The notes under the pieces: model-generated
Database searches by the model: none
Told to the model about the DNA's origin: nothing
The model's input: only the letters and a program-made list of their open reading frames with translations
Position numbers and translations under genes: made by a program
NCBI GenBank assembly: GCA_933822405.4
Contig: CAKOGP040000557.1
Coordinates: 446,557 to 510,556 of the forward strand
Length of the DNA: 64,000 nt
Direction of reading: 5' to 3'
Source of the DNA: Cylindrotheca closterium
Lineage: Eukaryota; Bacillariophyta; Bacillariophyceae; Bacillariales; Bacillariaceae
Shown here: positions 22,803 to 33,026 of the stretch, in pieces
Layout: each line of letters begins with the position of its first letter
Position numbering within the stretch: the stretch's first letter is position 1

Positions 22803-23059
22803 GCATATTAAGTGAAAGAGTAGAGTATTTTTTAAAACTGGTGTAATATCTCTGCCTTCAAAGGGGGGCTTATCTTCTAAAATAGGGGCCATTTTCGGGG
22901 ATCTTTGAAATTTTAAATCTGGAAAGCACGGCAGCCGGTGTTTGTTGAAGAAAATGAAATGACCATGGCTCATCAACTTGAAACTATCCAAAACAATTTT
23001 TGCGGAGGAGGAACATAGGTATTGTACAGTATACTCATACTGCGGAAGATGAACATGGC

Positions 23060-23800
23060 AACTCAATTGGTAGTCAATCCGTCTAGGGATGAAGTTTGGG
23101 AGCGAAACTATCAACATTTTTACAGGCTTAGTTAGGTGCACAATCACCTCACTCGGTCTCCCCAGGAGTGATCCCAATTTTGCTCGGCTTTCAGGATGGT
23201 TAGCATACCAGCGTCACAATCGAAAGGCGTTGCATCCGGATCAATTGCTGAAACTAAAAGAGATAGAATATATTGCAGGATGAATCCACCGGAAAGGCTG
23301 CGACATGACTTGGATGTCAAAGTGTCAACAACTCGAACACTATTACCAGAATCGTCTGGATAAGAAGACAAAGATGGATAATCCACTCATGGTGTTGGCT
23401 CAGACGACAGGGAAAACTTTATAAAAATGGACTTCTCGAATCTTCCCGGCAAGAGATGCTTGAGAAAGATGACGTCTTTGATGAATCTAGAACCAAAAGG
23501 AGTGAGACGCCAGTCCATAAAACCAAATGGACGAAGCAGTACACACGACCGAACGTGTAAAAGAACAGGGATGGAAATGGCCATTGTAACATTCCCTACA
23601 CTTTTGCAGAGGACCAAAGTCTCCCAACTTGGTGTTTCGATCAAAAGGGAATTGCAACGAAAGCCACCAAAATAGGGAATTGCAACGAAAGCAACGGGGA
23701 TTTTCGAACATGCCCAACTCCTGCATTCGTATGTTGAATGATATTGGATTCCAATCGTATCACTGGAAGAGCTGTATCGGTAATAGAATGTCTCGCCAGC
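23060..23800 (+). pseudogene. Decayed helicase-associated (HA) repeat gene
   Basis: No single ORF spans this region, but fragments of the HA repeat (WxxxQRxxYKxGxLxxxRxxxLxxIGF) read through in changing frames. These are LSGWLAYQRHNRKALHPDQL at about 23190-23255, WLRRQGKLYKNGLLESSRQ at 23396-23452, GNGHCNIPYTFAEDQSL from 23573 followed by PTWCFDQ, and CIRMLNDIGFQS at about 23725-23760. Stops and at least three frame changes separate them, so the gene is dead or badly assembled. HA-repeat proteins are numerous in diatoms and of uncertain function. Boundaries are approximate. Confidence 0.65.
23647..23692 (+). repeat. Short direct repeat inside the HA pseudogene
   Basis: GGGAATTGCAACGAAAGC occurs at 23647-23664 and again at 23675-23692, a 28 bp period. 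The duplication shifts the reading frame of the third HA repeat, so it may be one of the events that broke the gene. Confidence 0.7.
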
Positions 23801-24324
23801 ATCTAGGTCGTACCTTGGACATTAAGGAAAAATAAGCATGGCCAGGATGTCTTTCGCACTTCTTGGAAGGAATCAATTTATCGACGAGTCAGTCGGATCT
23901 GCACCCACGCTGAAAAAGAAGTAGTAGACGAAAAAGATTTGAGAAGCTGTTAATCCTCACGGAAAAAAATCGAAATGGGGTAACTTTAGAATACGATTGA
24001 TGCTTTTGTCATTGACTAGCTGACGTAGTGAAAGAACTACTACTACTAGTAGTAGAAATAATGATTTATTCGTCTTGTAAATTGACTAGTGTGTATTAAT
24101 ACAAGACAAATAGTAGAAACTTTACTGTTTGGTTTCCCACACCTGGTTCGTACCAGGTACCAGGGTATACCATGCTCTGAAAGACGAGTGATGTGCTGTC
24201 TGTATGCTGTACGTTATCGTGAACAAGTCAAAGTGGTCGTCTGGACCACAAAAAATCCTTCCAATCGAACAAATTGTGATTTGTGCATCAATATACCGAT
24301 ACCCTTCACACACAACAGCAGAGG
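23801..24324. other. Intergenic, no gene seen
   Basis: This is the promoter region of the UTP17 gene. An ACTACTACTAGTAGTAG palindrome lies near 24038-24055, and CTTGTA...TACAAG arms lie near 24073-24105. Nothing coding is supported. Confidence 0.4.
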
Positions 24325-27300
24325 ATGAAAGGGTACACTATTGGTGGTCCCTTGCTGGGAGATCGCCACCAGCTTCATGAAAATGACTTGGTCTCTTGGA
24401 AGTACTTCGAACCAACAATCTCTCCGATGATTCCTCTAGAGAAGAATAAAAAACAGCGTTTCATTTTGCTACCACATCAACACTATATATCCGTTCTAGC
24501 TTACAATACAGGGGCTATTATCGCCTATCTAGTACCTCAGCTTGAAAATCGCTTCGAAGATGACGACGTTCGTATCGAAAGCGTCTGCTTGGTCAAACAA
24601 GCGAAGAATGCCAAAGTGAGAATGCAAAATATTTTGGACGAGATGGACGAGGACGAGAGTGAAGATGATGATGCCGAGAGTCGCCAAGAAAGTAGCGAAG
24701 AGTTCATCGTCATGGCAGGATGCTCAGATGGTACAATAAGGGAATTCAACCTTGCAAACTTGGGGGCATTGCAAAATTCTGGCGCAGTAAAATGTGGACG
24801 ATACCACATCAACGGGCCATGCTGTTATGCTCGACGTGTCATTCACGTGACCAAGAAGGAGCCTATCATCCAGATTGCCTCCCCTGCAACATGTAATCAT
24901 CAGCATGGAATCTTGGCATATGTTGTATCTAGAACGAAAAACTTAGAGCAGGCTGAGCTGGAGGATACGAATGCTGTCTCGAATGTCAACGTTGCTGTCT
25001 TGCGAGTAGTGATACCACACTTTGACGGAACTGCAAGCGTGTCGCTTGTGTCAAAGACTGCAGACGATATTCAAAGAAAAAAGCATATTGACAGCATCAA
25101 GTGCCGTGTTGGCCGCGACAAGACGAACAAATTCTTGAACACGACTCCATTCCGGCTGTTGGCAGTATCAAGGGAGAAACCAAACAAGGGAACGTCGATG
25201 GACGCCGTGTTTGTGGTTCTTGCCAGAGCGAATACCATTCATATCTACTATGAGCAACTTCATTCAGATAAGCGCTTCTCTCCTATATCATTGCCGATGT
25301 CGGCCACGAACCCGTTGTCCTCCATCAGTGTCGCGAAAAACAATACTGACATTGCTTGTGGACATATGAAAGGCCAAATAAAGATTTTGAATGATGTCTT
25401 GAATAACTTGGAAAGCCATAATCTTGCCCTGGCAGAAACAGACAACCTCATTAGGCCAGATGGTACACCAATGGCTTCCAAACCAACCGACCCACGAAAA
25501 CAGTTGATTACATCAAAAGTCCATTGGCATGCACATCCCGTGACTTCCATTACCTACTCAGCCAATAGCTCTCCGGTCGACCCCATTCTTTATAGTGGAG
25601 GAGAAGAAAGCGTACTAGTTACATGGCAACCCTCAAGAGGAACAGACAAACCCGTTGACATGCTCCCACGGCTTGCAATGGGAGGCATTGTACATGTGGT
25701 ATGCGCACATTCAATCGACTCCGATCCAGCAAATGGAATCTTGGTTTACTGTGAAGACAATTCACTTCAGCTTTTCGAATCACATAGCAAAGGAAAGAAA
25801 TGGAAGTTGCAAGGGTTGGCGTGTAAGAAAATGGATGAAGATGCAAGATGTCCGATTATCGAAGTCGATCCACGGGGCAGTGGATCACAAGACGCTCCCA
25901 TAGTCATCGCTGGACTCCCAGAAGCTCCAGGTTTTATGCAATGGTATGATTCTTCTAAGCAGAAATTGCTCGGAAGTCTAGAGGTAGCTCCATTCAACAG
26001 GGTGAGCAGAACAGAATCGGACGAGAGCTCACTGCCTGTACCATCGGTCACGTCACATGCATTCAGCGACAACGGAAATGATTTGATCACGTTGGAAGAA
26101 AGTATGACAGAAAATGAATATGTTGGGGCGCATGATTCAGATGGTACCAATAACCACGGAATTGTGTCTACCATTCGTTTTTGGTCATGGAACAATGCGT
26201 CAACTTCCACTCAGGCGCAACTACCGTACACTCTTAGAGCTGCAATGACTTATCCTCACGGTCCAAAGAATCGTGTTTCTGCTCTTGCAATAGCCAAGAC
26301 TGGTCTTGTGGCTTGTACAGTTAGTAATGATGAAAAGGCATTTCGGATCTGGAACCGAGCGAAGAGCGAGCGAGGGAGTGCCGAACCGGCTTCGTGGACG
26401 TGTCGTTACAAAGTGACTATTCCTGCAGGCTTCTCCAATTTTGAAACTATGAAGGGGGGCGTCGCTTTCTCTGAAGATGGGTCAGTTCTGGCACTAAGCT
26501 TCGGTGGGATGGTCACTCTTTGGGAATCGGAGGAAGCAAGATACCTGACGACTATACGGCACTTGGATGATATCAATAATTCCAGCATTGATCTTGTCCA
26601 ATTTGTAAGTTTTGGAGGACTTCATGACTTGTTGCTGGTGAAGTCACCTTCTGGTGTTTCATTGCAATCTCCCTTCCCGCAAAACGCGAGCTTTACTGGT
26701 TGGTGCTGGGGCATTCCAGCAGAGGCGAAAGGTATCTCCGTGAAAGATGCAGCTCTTGCAGCGTCTGCCAACTGCCTCGCCGTCGCACTCTTTGATTCGA
26801 ACAAGCAGCAGAGTCGAATCGTTCTTATTGATGCTGCATCTGGAAATGCAGGTATTAAAACTGAGTCCATGCACAATGTAAAGCTCATAGGCAAAATTGA
26901 TGGGTGCATCATGTCGCTATGTTCCACCAGCGCGGAACCCTCTGCTTGGGACAATGCGGCATCTACGAAAACACTCGATTTCTTTGCTTTGACCTCAAGG
27001 GGTACACTGCTTAAGTTTACGGATGCCGTCAGCGAGTCCGCTACTACAACGTTAGTCCATGCAGCAGGAAGAACCGAATCCGGTGGACCCAGACTTGGAA
27101 TCGAACGTGGCGACCTCAAACGTGAACGCCTTGGCTATTATGGCTTGATGTCGGATGCATCGGAGAAAAGGAAAACTGCCGCTGAGATGTTTGGAATTAC
27201 GACTCTTGATGATGGCACAACCGTTCGTCCTCTCACATCAGATTTACCGACGCTTGATGATGACTTTGTATCGGCCTTTTTACGAAGAAACCTCCGATGA
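24325..27300 (+). CDS. UTP17: U3 small nucleolar RNA-associated protein 17 / WDR75
   Basis: Intronless, 991 residues from the ATG at 24325; the in-frame GTG at 24283 is ignored. WD40-type repeats form two propellers. The centre matches WDR75/Nan1: IACGHMKGQIKIL, VHWHAHPVTSITYS, ILYSGGEESVLVTW and LPRLAMGGIVHV follow the same order and spacing as the family. An acidic insert (DEMDEDESEDDD, about residues 110-125) interrupts the first propeller. The C-terminus ends with LPTLDDDFVSAFLRRNL. The protein belongs to the t-UTP/UTP-A subcomplex of the small-subunit processome in the nucleolus, needed for early pre-18S rRNA processing and rDNA transcription. Its length is slightly above yeast and human homologues. 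Confidence 0.75.
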   Translation: MKGYTIGGPLLGDRHQLHENDLVSWKYFEPTISPMIPLEKNKKQRFILLPHQHYISVLAYNTGAIIAYLVPQLENRFEDDDVRIESVCLVKQAKNAKVRMQNILDEMDEDESEDDDAESRQESSEEFIVMAGCSDGTIREFNLANLGALQNSGAVKCGRYHINGPCCYARRVIHVTKKEPIIQIASPATCNHQHGILAYVVSRTKNLEQAELEDTNAVSNVNVAVLRVVIPHFDGTASVSLVSKTADDIQRKKHIDSIKCRVGRDKTNKFLNTTPFRLLAVSREKPNKGTSMDAVFVVLARANTIHIYYEQLHSDKRFSPISLPMSATNPLSSISVAKNNTDIACGHMKGQIKILNDVLNNLESHNLALAETDNLIRPDGTPMASKPTDPRKQLITSKVHWHAHPVTSITYSANSSPVDPILYSGGEESVLVTWQPSRGTDKPVDMLPRLAMGGIVHVVCAHSIDSDPANGILVYCEDNSLQLFESHSKGKKWKLQGLACKKMDEDARCPIIEVDPRGSGSQDAPIVIAGLPEAPGFMQWYDSSKQKLLGSLEVAPFNRVSRTESDESSLPVPSVTSHAFSDNGNDLITLEESMTENEYVGAHDSDGTNNHGIVSTIRFWSWNNASTSTQAQLPYTLRAAMTYPHGPKNRVSALAIAKTGLVACTVSNDEKAFRIWNRAKSERGSAEPASWTCRYKVTIPAGFSNFETMKGGVAFSEDGSVLALSFGGMVTLWESEEARYLTTIRHLDDINNSSIDLVQFVSFGGLHDLLLVKSPSGVSLQSPFPQNASFTGWCWGIPAEAKGISVKDAALAASANCLAVALFDSNKQQSRIVLIDAASGNAGIKTESMHNVKLIGKIDGCIMSLCSTSAEPSAWDNAASTKTLDFFALTSRGTLLKFTDAVSESATTTLVHAAGRTESGGPRLGIERGDLKRERLGYYGLMSDASEKRKTAAEMFGITTLDDGTTVRPLTSDLPTLDDDFVSAFLRRNLR

Positions 27301-27477
27301 GGAGATAGCTAACAAGACAAACAAAACTAATGCTCTACTCACCGATCCCATTTATTTTATCGATTATTTACAACTTTACAGCTCTGCTGTATCGTTTTAA
27401 ACCTTCCAATGCAGCATACTACTGGAATTTCTCCTGTTTGTTGTTTTGGCTGCTAAAAACAATTGCTGCAATAAACT

Positions 27478-28467
27478 CTACTTGTTGTCAACAAGTTTGA
27501 AACACCCCAGTCGAACAGCTTCCGTTTTATCCAGCACTTTCGAATCGATGAATTTCTCTAATGCAGCTTTCGGCAATGCAGCATGTCTGTTGGCAGACCC
27601 AGATATGAGCTCAATTTTATTCACCGTTTTGCCGTGCATGAGGAGCTTGATTGGCTGAAAGACCCCTCTTGCTAACATGGGGACTGGAAAGATGATAAGT
27701 TTTTCTAACCTCTCTGGAAAGTTGAATTCTAGGACTCTTGAAACGGTGCTGATGAACTTCAACATTGTTTTGGGTGATGGGTTGGGAAAACCCTCTCCGC
27801 CCCGAACATCAAGAAAGATTGTTATCTTTTCGTCGCTGTTTCGATCAAGATTCATATCGAGGTAAAACGCAAAAGCATTTGCGTAAATAATAGCTGATGC
27901 TACCTTACGATCGATTCTCGATGGTAAGACATGTAGTATTGTGTGTCCACCTTTATCTCGTATTGACTTTCCTTCCAGCTGATGGCGAAAGAGAACCTGG
28001 TCGATGTTGGATCGCTTTATCGTAGCAGTTGGTGGCAATTCATCGTCGTCATTATCATCGTTACCTTCAGTCTCTTCTTCTTTGGACTCGGGCGGTTCTT
28101 TCATAACTTCCTCCATTTGCTTGTCGTAATCTGTTGCTTCCTCTTGGTCATCTGTTTTCAATTTGGCCTCCGCCTCTAGCTTTTTTGTCAACTCAATCGC
28201 TTCCTGATGGGAAATGACAACATCCCACGCCTTATTTACAGCGTATTCCCAAGTTTTAGAATCAGAGAGGTCTCCCGTTTCTGATTTCTCTTTATCCAGC
28301 TCGAATTTCTTTCTCCAGTCCAAGTATGCTTCCAATCTCGCGGCAGCGGCTCGTTTGCGTCGTTCGAGCCGTCCTCCACCTTTGCCGTATCCTAAAGCAA
28401 ATCGAGTAATCTCGGCATCAGTTGCATCAGCGAAGTCTTCTTTCAACAAGTCTACAAGGTCAGTCAT
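27478..28467 (-). CDS. CRAL-TRIO (Sec14-like) domain protein, paralog 1
   Basis: Intronless, 329 residues from the ATG at 28467; a GTG at 28485 is in frame but not needed. A helical N-terminus (EDFADATDAEITRFALGYGK, then RLEAYLDWRKKFELD) matches the CRAL-TRIO N-terminal part, followed by an acidic linker (about 120-150). The lipid-binding domain follows at about 155-325 (NIDQVLFRHQLEGKS, KITIFLDVRGGEGFPNP, FNFPERLEKLIIFPVPM). Sec14-like proteins carry or present phosphoinositides and other hydrophobic ligands; the ligand here is unknown. It is the largest of three paralogs in the 27.5-36.3 kb cluster and lacks the phase-1 intron found in the other two. It ends 177 bp from the convergent UTP17 gene. 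Confidence 0.8.
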   Translation of the reverse strand: MTDLVDLLKEDFADATDAEITRFALGYGKGGGRLERRKRAAAARLEAYLDWRKKFELDKEKSETGDLSDSKTWEYAVNKAWDVVISHQEAIELTKKLEAEAKLKTDDQEEATDYDKQMEEVMKEPPESKEEETEGNDDNDDDELPPTATIKRSNIDQVLFRHQLEGKSIRDKGGHTILHVLPSRIDRKVASAIIYANAFAFYLDMNLDRNSDEKITIFLDVRGGEGFPNPSPKTMLKFISTVSRVLEFNFPERLEKLIIFPVPMLARGVFQPIKLLMHGKTVNKIELISGSANRHAALPKAALEKFIDSKVLDKTEAVRLGCFKLVDNK

Positions 28468-28633
28468 TGTTGGCTCAAGGTTCACTGGGTGCGCTGTGTC
28501 AGTGAATTCTCACGTTTTGCCTTTTTGTCAAAAAATCTTTTCGATAGCCGTTGTGCCAGAAATTTTGATGTCCCATTGGACTACCACGACTACAACATAA
28601 AATCGACTAAAAAAATGCTCAAATACTGGTACC

Positions 28634-28647
28634 GGTACACGTGTACC
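28634..28647. repeat. Perfect 14 bp palindrome with a CACGTG core
   Basis: GGTACACGTGTACC is a perfect palindrome inside a longer run of GGTAC/GTACC words (about 28626-28655). The core is a G-box, a common bZIP/bHLH target. It lies about 170 bp upstream of the CRAL-TRIO paralog 1 start, so a promoter role is possible. Confidence 0.5.
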
Positions 28648-29726
28648 TGGTACTGTACGACGATTTTATTACTGTGAAGAATGAATCGTTAGATTTCGAA
28701 CACGCGCATATATCGTACCTTGTCATTAATAAAGTACAGTATCGCACCGGTGCCTAGTAGTATCACAATACATGTCGTCAGAATGAAAACCAACCGTAGT
28801 CTGTCGCGTCCAGATTGTGGGCTTGCAAGGTCGAGCAGATCTCATTGGGAGAAGTGGGAAAGTTACCAAGTCTTTGAATACGGAGACTGAAAGGATCGGT
28901 ATCGATGTTCTGCCCAATTTGCATCAATTTCTGAAGAGCGAACAAGTTTTGATCCTGCCAGTGAATGTGGCGGAATACTCACTCGCCAAGCTTTCTCGGC
29001 AGATTCGACGCTGGAGAAGCAACGCTTGGTAGCATTGCTCTAGCTACCAAGGACTATCAACCAGGAGATTTGGCTTTTTTTAAATATAAAAACGAAATGC
29101 GACAACGCTAGGGCTGCCGCTTTCTCGTCCAGCGTCGATCAAACTTTTCGTTGCATCCAATGCGAATCTAACCTTGCAATTTCGGACATCAGCAAGGGCA
29201 GTACTTAGAACAAGTGAGTGACGGCAATTTGAATCAGATTTTGCAAAGTCTTCAAATGGATCAGCAATGCTATCCGACAAGCAATTACATTTGTATACCA
29301 AATTGCTCCATCCGCTTGATCGGATACACGTCAAAGCTTCTCTACTCCTGAGTCGCATGGGGGCTTCCTTCGCCCGCTTCTATATGAAGCAAGGAGGGAT
29401 TAACAAATCACGTGCTCAAGTCCAAAATGCTCTATGTCTATCCACGATTGCATTACTCTATCAAGCACGCTGGGTGCAAATGGCAAGTCAGCTCATCCAT
29501 GGTGATCTGTCACTCAAAGATACATCGCGGAAAGTCTTGCCCCAGAACATACCGGTTACTGCTTCAATACAGGATATTAAAAATGCAGTTGACAGGTTGG
29601 ATACATCCAATCAAGTTCAAAGTGCTGGCAATGGCTAGCAATGTTTTCCATACGTGTCAAGATTGGTTGCTGATATCCGGTCAAGCAAAGGAGGTTGCAA
29701 GACTGTTCAAGACATCCCTCCTGCTG

Positions 29727-29810
29727 TTGCATCAGTGGGGAGGATTGTGTGATGAATATACCGGCTGTTTGCATCAGTGAGGAGGATTGTGTGATGAATA
29801 TACCGGGAAC
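29727..29810 (+). repeat. 42 bp tandem duplication
   Basis: TTGCATCAGTG(G/A)GGAGG begins at 29727 and again at 29769. The two 42 bp units differ at one site and in the last few bases. It lies in the intergenic region downstream of CRAL-TRIO paralog 2. Confidence 0.75.
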
Positions 29811-29945
29811 GGGTAGCACGTCTGGTTGAAAGTGAATGTCGCAAGAAGCCATTTCCAAACCATTTGCTGTTATATTCTAAGCAACACAAAACATTTTAGC
29901 ATTATTTCGTGACAGTAGGTTAGTAAAACGTAAACCGACCATGGG

Positions 29946-31018
29946 CTATGGACTTTTGAACAAGCTCTTTCGGGCCAATTCCATGTAGTCAATCACTTCA
30001 AAGTCGATGTGCTTCTCTATTTTTTCTCTTGGGACCGGGGCATCAATATCATCAGGACCAGATATCAAAACAACTTTTTTGGCTGTGTTGGGATCGAATA
30101 ATCGCTTTATCGCATTGAAGATTGCTCTTGCAATTCTAGGAACAGGAAAAACGACAAACTTCTCTACTCTTTCGCAAAAGTTGGTTTCAAATGTGTTGAT
30201 GATTGCTCTGAGGATACCCATCATTTTCAGCACGGGCTTGTTCCCCCAACCAGTACCAGCCCGGATATCGATGACTATTGTCAGCTTTTCTGTACTATCG
30301 CGATCCATATTGTGATCCATATAGACAGCGAAAATATTTGCGTAAGTTCTAGCATTTGCCAAATCTGGGTCGATCCTTGCAGGAAGCATATGCATGATCC
30401 TCTTCGCATTTTTATCGCAAATCGTTTCTCCATTTGTATCGTTCTTGTGAAAGAATATGACTTGATCGATATCGTTGCTCTCAATACAGGTGGTTGCGCC
30501 CCACTTATCAACGCTGTCTTTTCTGGTTGTCGTTCTTTTATCTGATTCTGACAAGGAATCTTCTAAATCCCTTGCTCTTTGAACCGCGAAGAGCCATGCA
30601 GACGTATCATCACTTTCTTTGTCTGCTCGAATTGAATCTAATTCATGCTGCCGCCTCCAATCCAAGTAAGCCTTCATCCTTGTTTCAATAGCTGGTACGA
30701 TGGGAAAGTCGGCCATAAGATATATTCGAGTTTTGTTCTTTTCCTTCAGCAGAGACAAGGCGCCTCACCTTCTCTTTTTTCAGCAACATCTTTTCCGTTC
30801 TTTGCATATGCCGCAACGAACCTACTAACTTCGGCAGTTGTGGCTCTGTCTGAGAAGTCTTTCATCACTGACGCTTCCAGATCTGTAGAATTAGTGTTGG
30901 ATGATTGAACACTGGTCGACCGTGATGAAAATCCGGAGAAGGCATATGCCAAGCTTTGACATATCTGCAGTATGGCTATGATGAGGACAAGTTTTCGATG
31001 TCTCGTGAGGAAACCCAT
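29946..31018 (-). CDS. CRAL-TRIO (Sec14-like) domain protein with signal peptide, paralog 2
   Basis: Minus-strand exons 30769-31018 and 29946-30691 join in phase 1 (donor GTGAGG, acceptor ACCAG, intron 77 nt) to give 331 residues. The first exon encodes a signal peptide or anchor (LVLIIAILQICQSLAYAFS), a Ser-rich linker and the small helical motif KDFSDRATTAEVSRFVAAYA. The second carries AIETRMKAYLDWRRQ, then the lipid-binding domain (NDIDQVIFFHKND, LTIVIDIRAGTGWGNKP, CERVEKFVVFPVPRIA). The signal peptide distinguishes it from the two paralogs and suggests entry to the secretory path or plastid. A relic of its first exon occurs at 35035-35161. Confidence 0.8.
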
Positions 31019-31289
31019 GGTATATATGTTGTCACAAAGTCTCTCTAGGTAGTTGTGTTGGAGAACGAACGTGTACGTAATAAATATAAAAGTACGACTA
31101 GTCCGATTTTAATGAAAAAAAGATCTTACTGCATTTTGAATTGTACCTTATTGATGTATTATTTTTGAACTTCATGAAAACCAACGTGAAAACCAACGTG
31201 AAAACCATCCTGCCTGACACTTCTTGAACAATGCAAGATGATATTTATTTTCGTTAGTGGAGCTAACTTTAGCTCAATGATTATGATTC

Positions 31290-31637
31290 CTAAGTTTTAC
31301 CAGTACCGCGCCATGCCACTGAAGCGACGATCAACCAAGACACCAAAGCCACAACGGCGATGATGATGGTCCCAACGGGGCCACCACAACTATCATTTCC
31401 ACAGTAGATACGATCTCCCCCCACAACGCCAGCCAATGCCAAAATCTCACCAATGGCTGCAATGACAGCCATAACAGAAACAGCAATCCAAACCAAGCCA
31501 GGCAGGTCACAGCAACAAGCAATCCAAAGGATGATCATTGCGATTAATCCCGCTACCCATGCCAACCACCAGCCGGCGAGAGATAGGATAAAGGCGATCA
31601 CTGAAAGGATCTGTGCGCAGAGAAGACTATTGGCCAT
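31290..31637 (-). CDS. Four-helix small membrane protein, tandem paralog 1
   Basis: 115 residues, intronless, ATG at 31637. Four hydrophobic helices are visible at about 7-25, 27-45, 49-70 and 87-108. A small extramembrane loop carries two cysteines (YCGNDSCGG) between helices 3 and 4. The N-terminus MANSLLCAQILSVIAF is shared almost exactly with the paralogs at 32166-32540 and 33027-33401. This copy has the shortest C-terminus (WRGTGKT). The family is not recognised; the helix pattern recalls MARVEL/tetraspan proteins but without their signature. Upstream lie three copies of a GAAAAAGCGTATCA element. Confidence 0.75.
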   Translation of the reverse strand: MANSLLCAQILSVIAFILSLAGWWLAWVAGLIAMIILWIACCCDLPGLVWIAVSVMAVIAAIGEILALAGVVGGDRIYCGNDSCGGPVGTIIIAVVALVSWLIVASVAWRGTGKT

Positions 31638-31739
31638 GTTGAATGATTTATTGAAGTAAAGAGGTTGGTACGGTACCTTCTGTTTTATGAGAGCTTGGAA
31701 TGTACAAGGTACAAGATACAAGATACAAGATACCCAACC

Positions 31740-31809
31740 GAAAAAGCGTATCACGTACTGGTACTGAGAAAACGCGTATCACGTACCGGTACTGAGAAAA
31801 AGCGTATCA
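31740..31809 (-). promoter_or_regulatory. Triplicated GAAAAAGCGTATCA element, paralog 1 promoter
   Basis: Three copies at about 31740-31753, 31768-31781 (one mismatch, GAAAACGCGTATCA) and 31796-31809. They start about 100 bp upstream of the ATG of paralog 1 and are separated by ACGTAC(T/C)GGTACTG spacers. On the gene strand the element reads TGATACGCTTTTTC. The same element lies upstream of paralogs 2 and 3. Confidence 0.55.
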
Positions 31810-32165
31810 TGCAGTTGTTTGAGAACGCTCAAGCAATGGGGCCAAAAGTACACGACGATTCGACACGAAATTGATTCTTGGTCCCACACCAGACAAGTGC
31901 CAGATTGAAGATGTTCGTAGGAGCGAACATATTCCAGGCTGGGTCGTAGTTCTGACAAGAAATGCTAAAGTATGTTGAGACATATTGTAAAAAAGGATTT
32001 TGTATTTTATTGCAGTATAATACGATGCCCGATTTATTTTATATTTTATAAAAGCATTATCATGTTGACCTTCACGAGAACCAGCGTGAAATCCATCCTG
32101 CCGACTTCTTGAAAAATGCAAGACGATACTTATCTTCGTTAGTGGAGCTAACTCCTGTTCCATGA

Positions 32166-32540
32166 TTATGTGGGAAGATCGTGCGAAGTTTTACCAGAAC
32201 CTTCACCTTGGCGCCATGCCACTGAAGCGACAACCACCCAAGACACCAAAGCCACAACGGCGATGATAATGGTTCCAACGGGGCCACCACAACTATCATT
32301 TCCACAGTAGATACGATCTCCCCCCACAACGCCAGCCAATGCCAAAATCTCGCCAATGGCTGCAATAACAGCCATAACAGAAACAGCAACCCAAACCAAG
32401 CGAGGCAGGCCACAACAACAGGCAATCCACAAGATGATCGTTGCGATTAATCCCGCTACCCATGCCAACCACCAGCCGGCGAGAGATAGGATGAAGGCGA
32501 TCACTGAAAGGATCTGTGCGCAGAGAAGATTATTGGCCAT
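32166..32540 (-). CDS. Four-helix small membrane protein, tandem paralog 2
   Basis: 124 residues, intronless, ATG at 32540. Nearly identical to paralog 1 through the four helices, with the same YCGNDSCGG loop. The C-terminus is extended (WRQGEGSGKTSHDLPT), as in paralog 3. Its ATG is 903 bp from that of paralog 1, and the flanks align too, so whole units were duplicated. The cellular membrane and role are unknown; the protein has no separate signal peptide beyond helix 1. Confidence 0.75.
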   Translation of the reverse strand: MANNLLCAQILSVIAFILSLAGWWLAWVAGLIATIILWIACCCGLPRLVWVAVSVMAVIAAIGEILALAGVVGGDRIYCGNDSCGGPVGTIIIAVVALVSWVVVASVAWRQGEGSGKTSHDLPT

Positions 32541-32627
32541 GTTGAATGATTTGTTGAATAAAAGAGGTTAGTACGGTACGGTACCTTTTGTTTTATGAGA
32601 GCTTGGAATGTGCCAAGATACCCAACC

Positions 32628-32683
32628 GAAAAAGCGTATCAGGTAGTGAGAAAAAGCGTATCAGGTAGTGAGAAAAAGCGTAT
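32628..32683 (-). promoter_or_regulatory. Triplicated GAAAAAGCGTATCA element, paralog 2 promoter
   Basis: Copies at 32628-32641, 32649-32662 and 32670-32683 (the last has G in place of C), spaced exactly 21 bp, two helical turns, and separated by GGTAGTG. They begin about 90 bp upstream of the paralog 2 start. Confidence 0.55.
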
Positions 32684-33026
32684 GATGCAGCCAGTTGCGG
32701 AAGAAATAGTGTGTCGACGCTTGAAGCACAGGGCGCCAAAAGTACGCGATTCGACACGAAATTGATTTTTGGTCCCACACCAGTCAAGCGACAGATTTAG
32801 GATCGGACAAAATCCATGCTGGTTCGTAGTTCTGACAAGGAAAGCAATAAAAACTGATTCAATCTGGTCCTAATAATGCGAGACGCCCTACAAGGTTTTG
32901 TACTTTATTGCGACAAGTAATAATATATATATAAACAACTATTTTTTAACCATCCTGACGACTTCTTGAAAAATACAAGGCAGATGAAATTTATCTTCGT
33001 TGGTGGAGCTAACAGTAGCTCCATGA

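Larger units (their letters stand above)
28468..29945. other. Intergenic, possible degraded coding remnants
   Basis: About 1.5 kb without a supportable gene. Plus-strand ORFs at 28817-29032 and 29267-29638 (123 codons) have ordinary amino acid composition but match no family I recognise, and they are not linked by clear splice sites. The area holds a 14 bp palindrome and a 42 bp tandem repeat listed separately. Confidence 0.4.

Noticed and set aside
29267..29638. 123-codon plus ORF
   Set aside because: The composition looks protein-like, but no family, start context or adjoining exon supports it. Kept only as a possible remnant in the intergenic entry.
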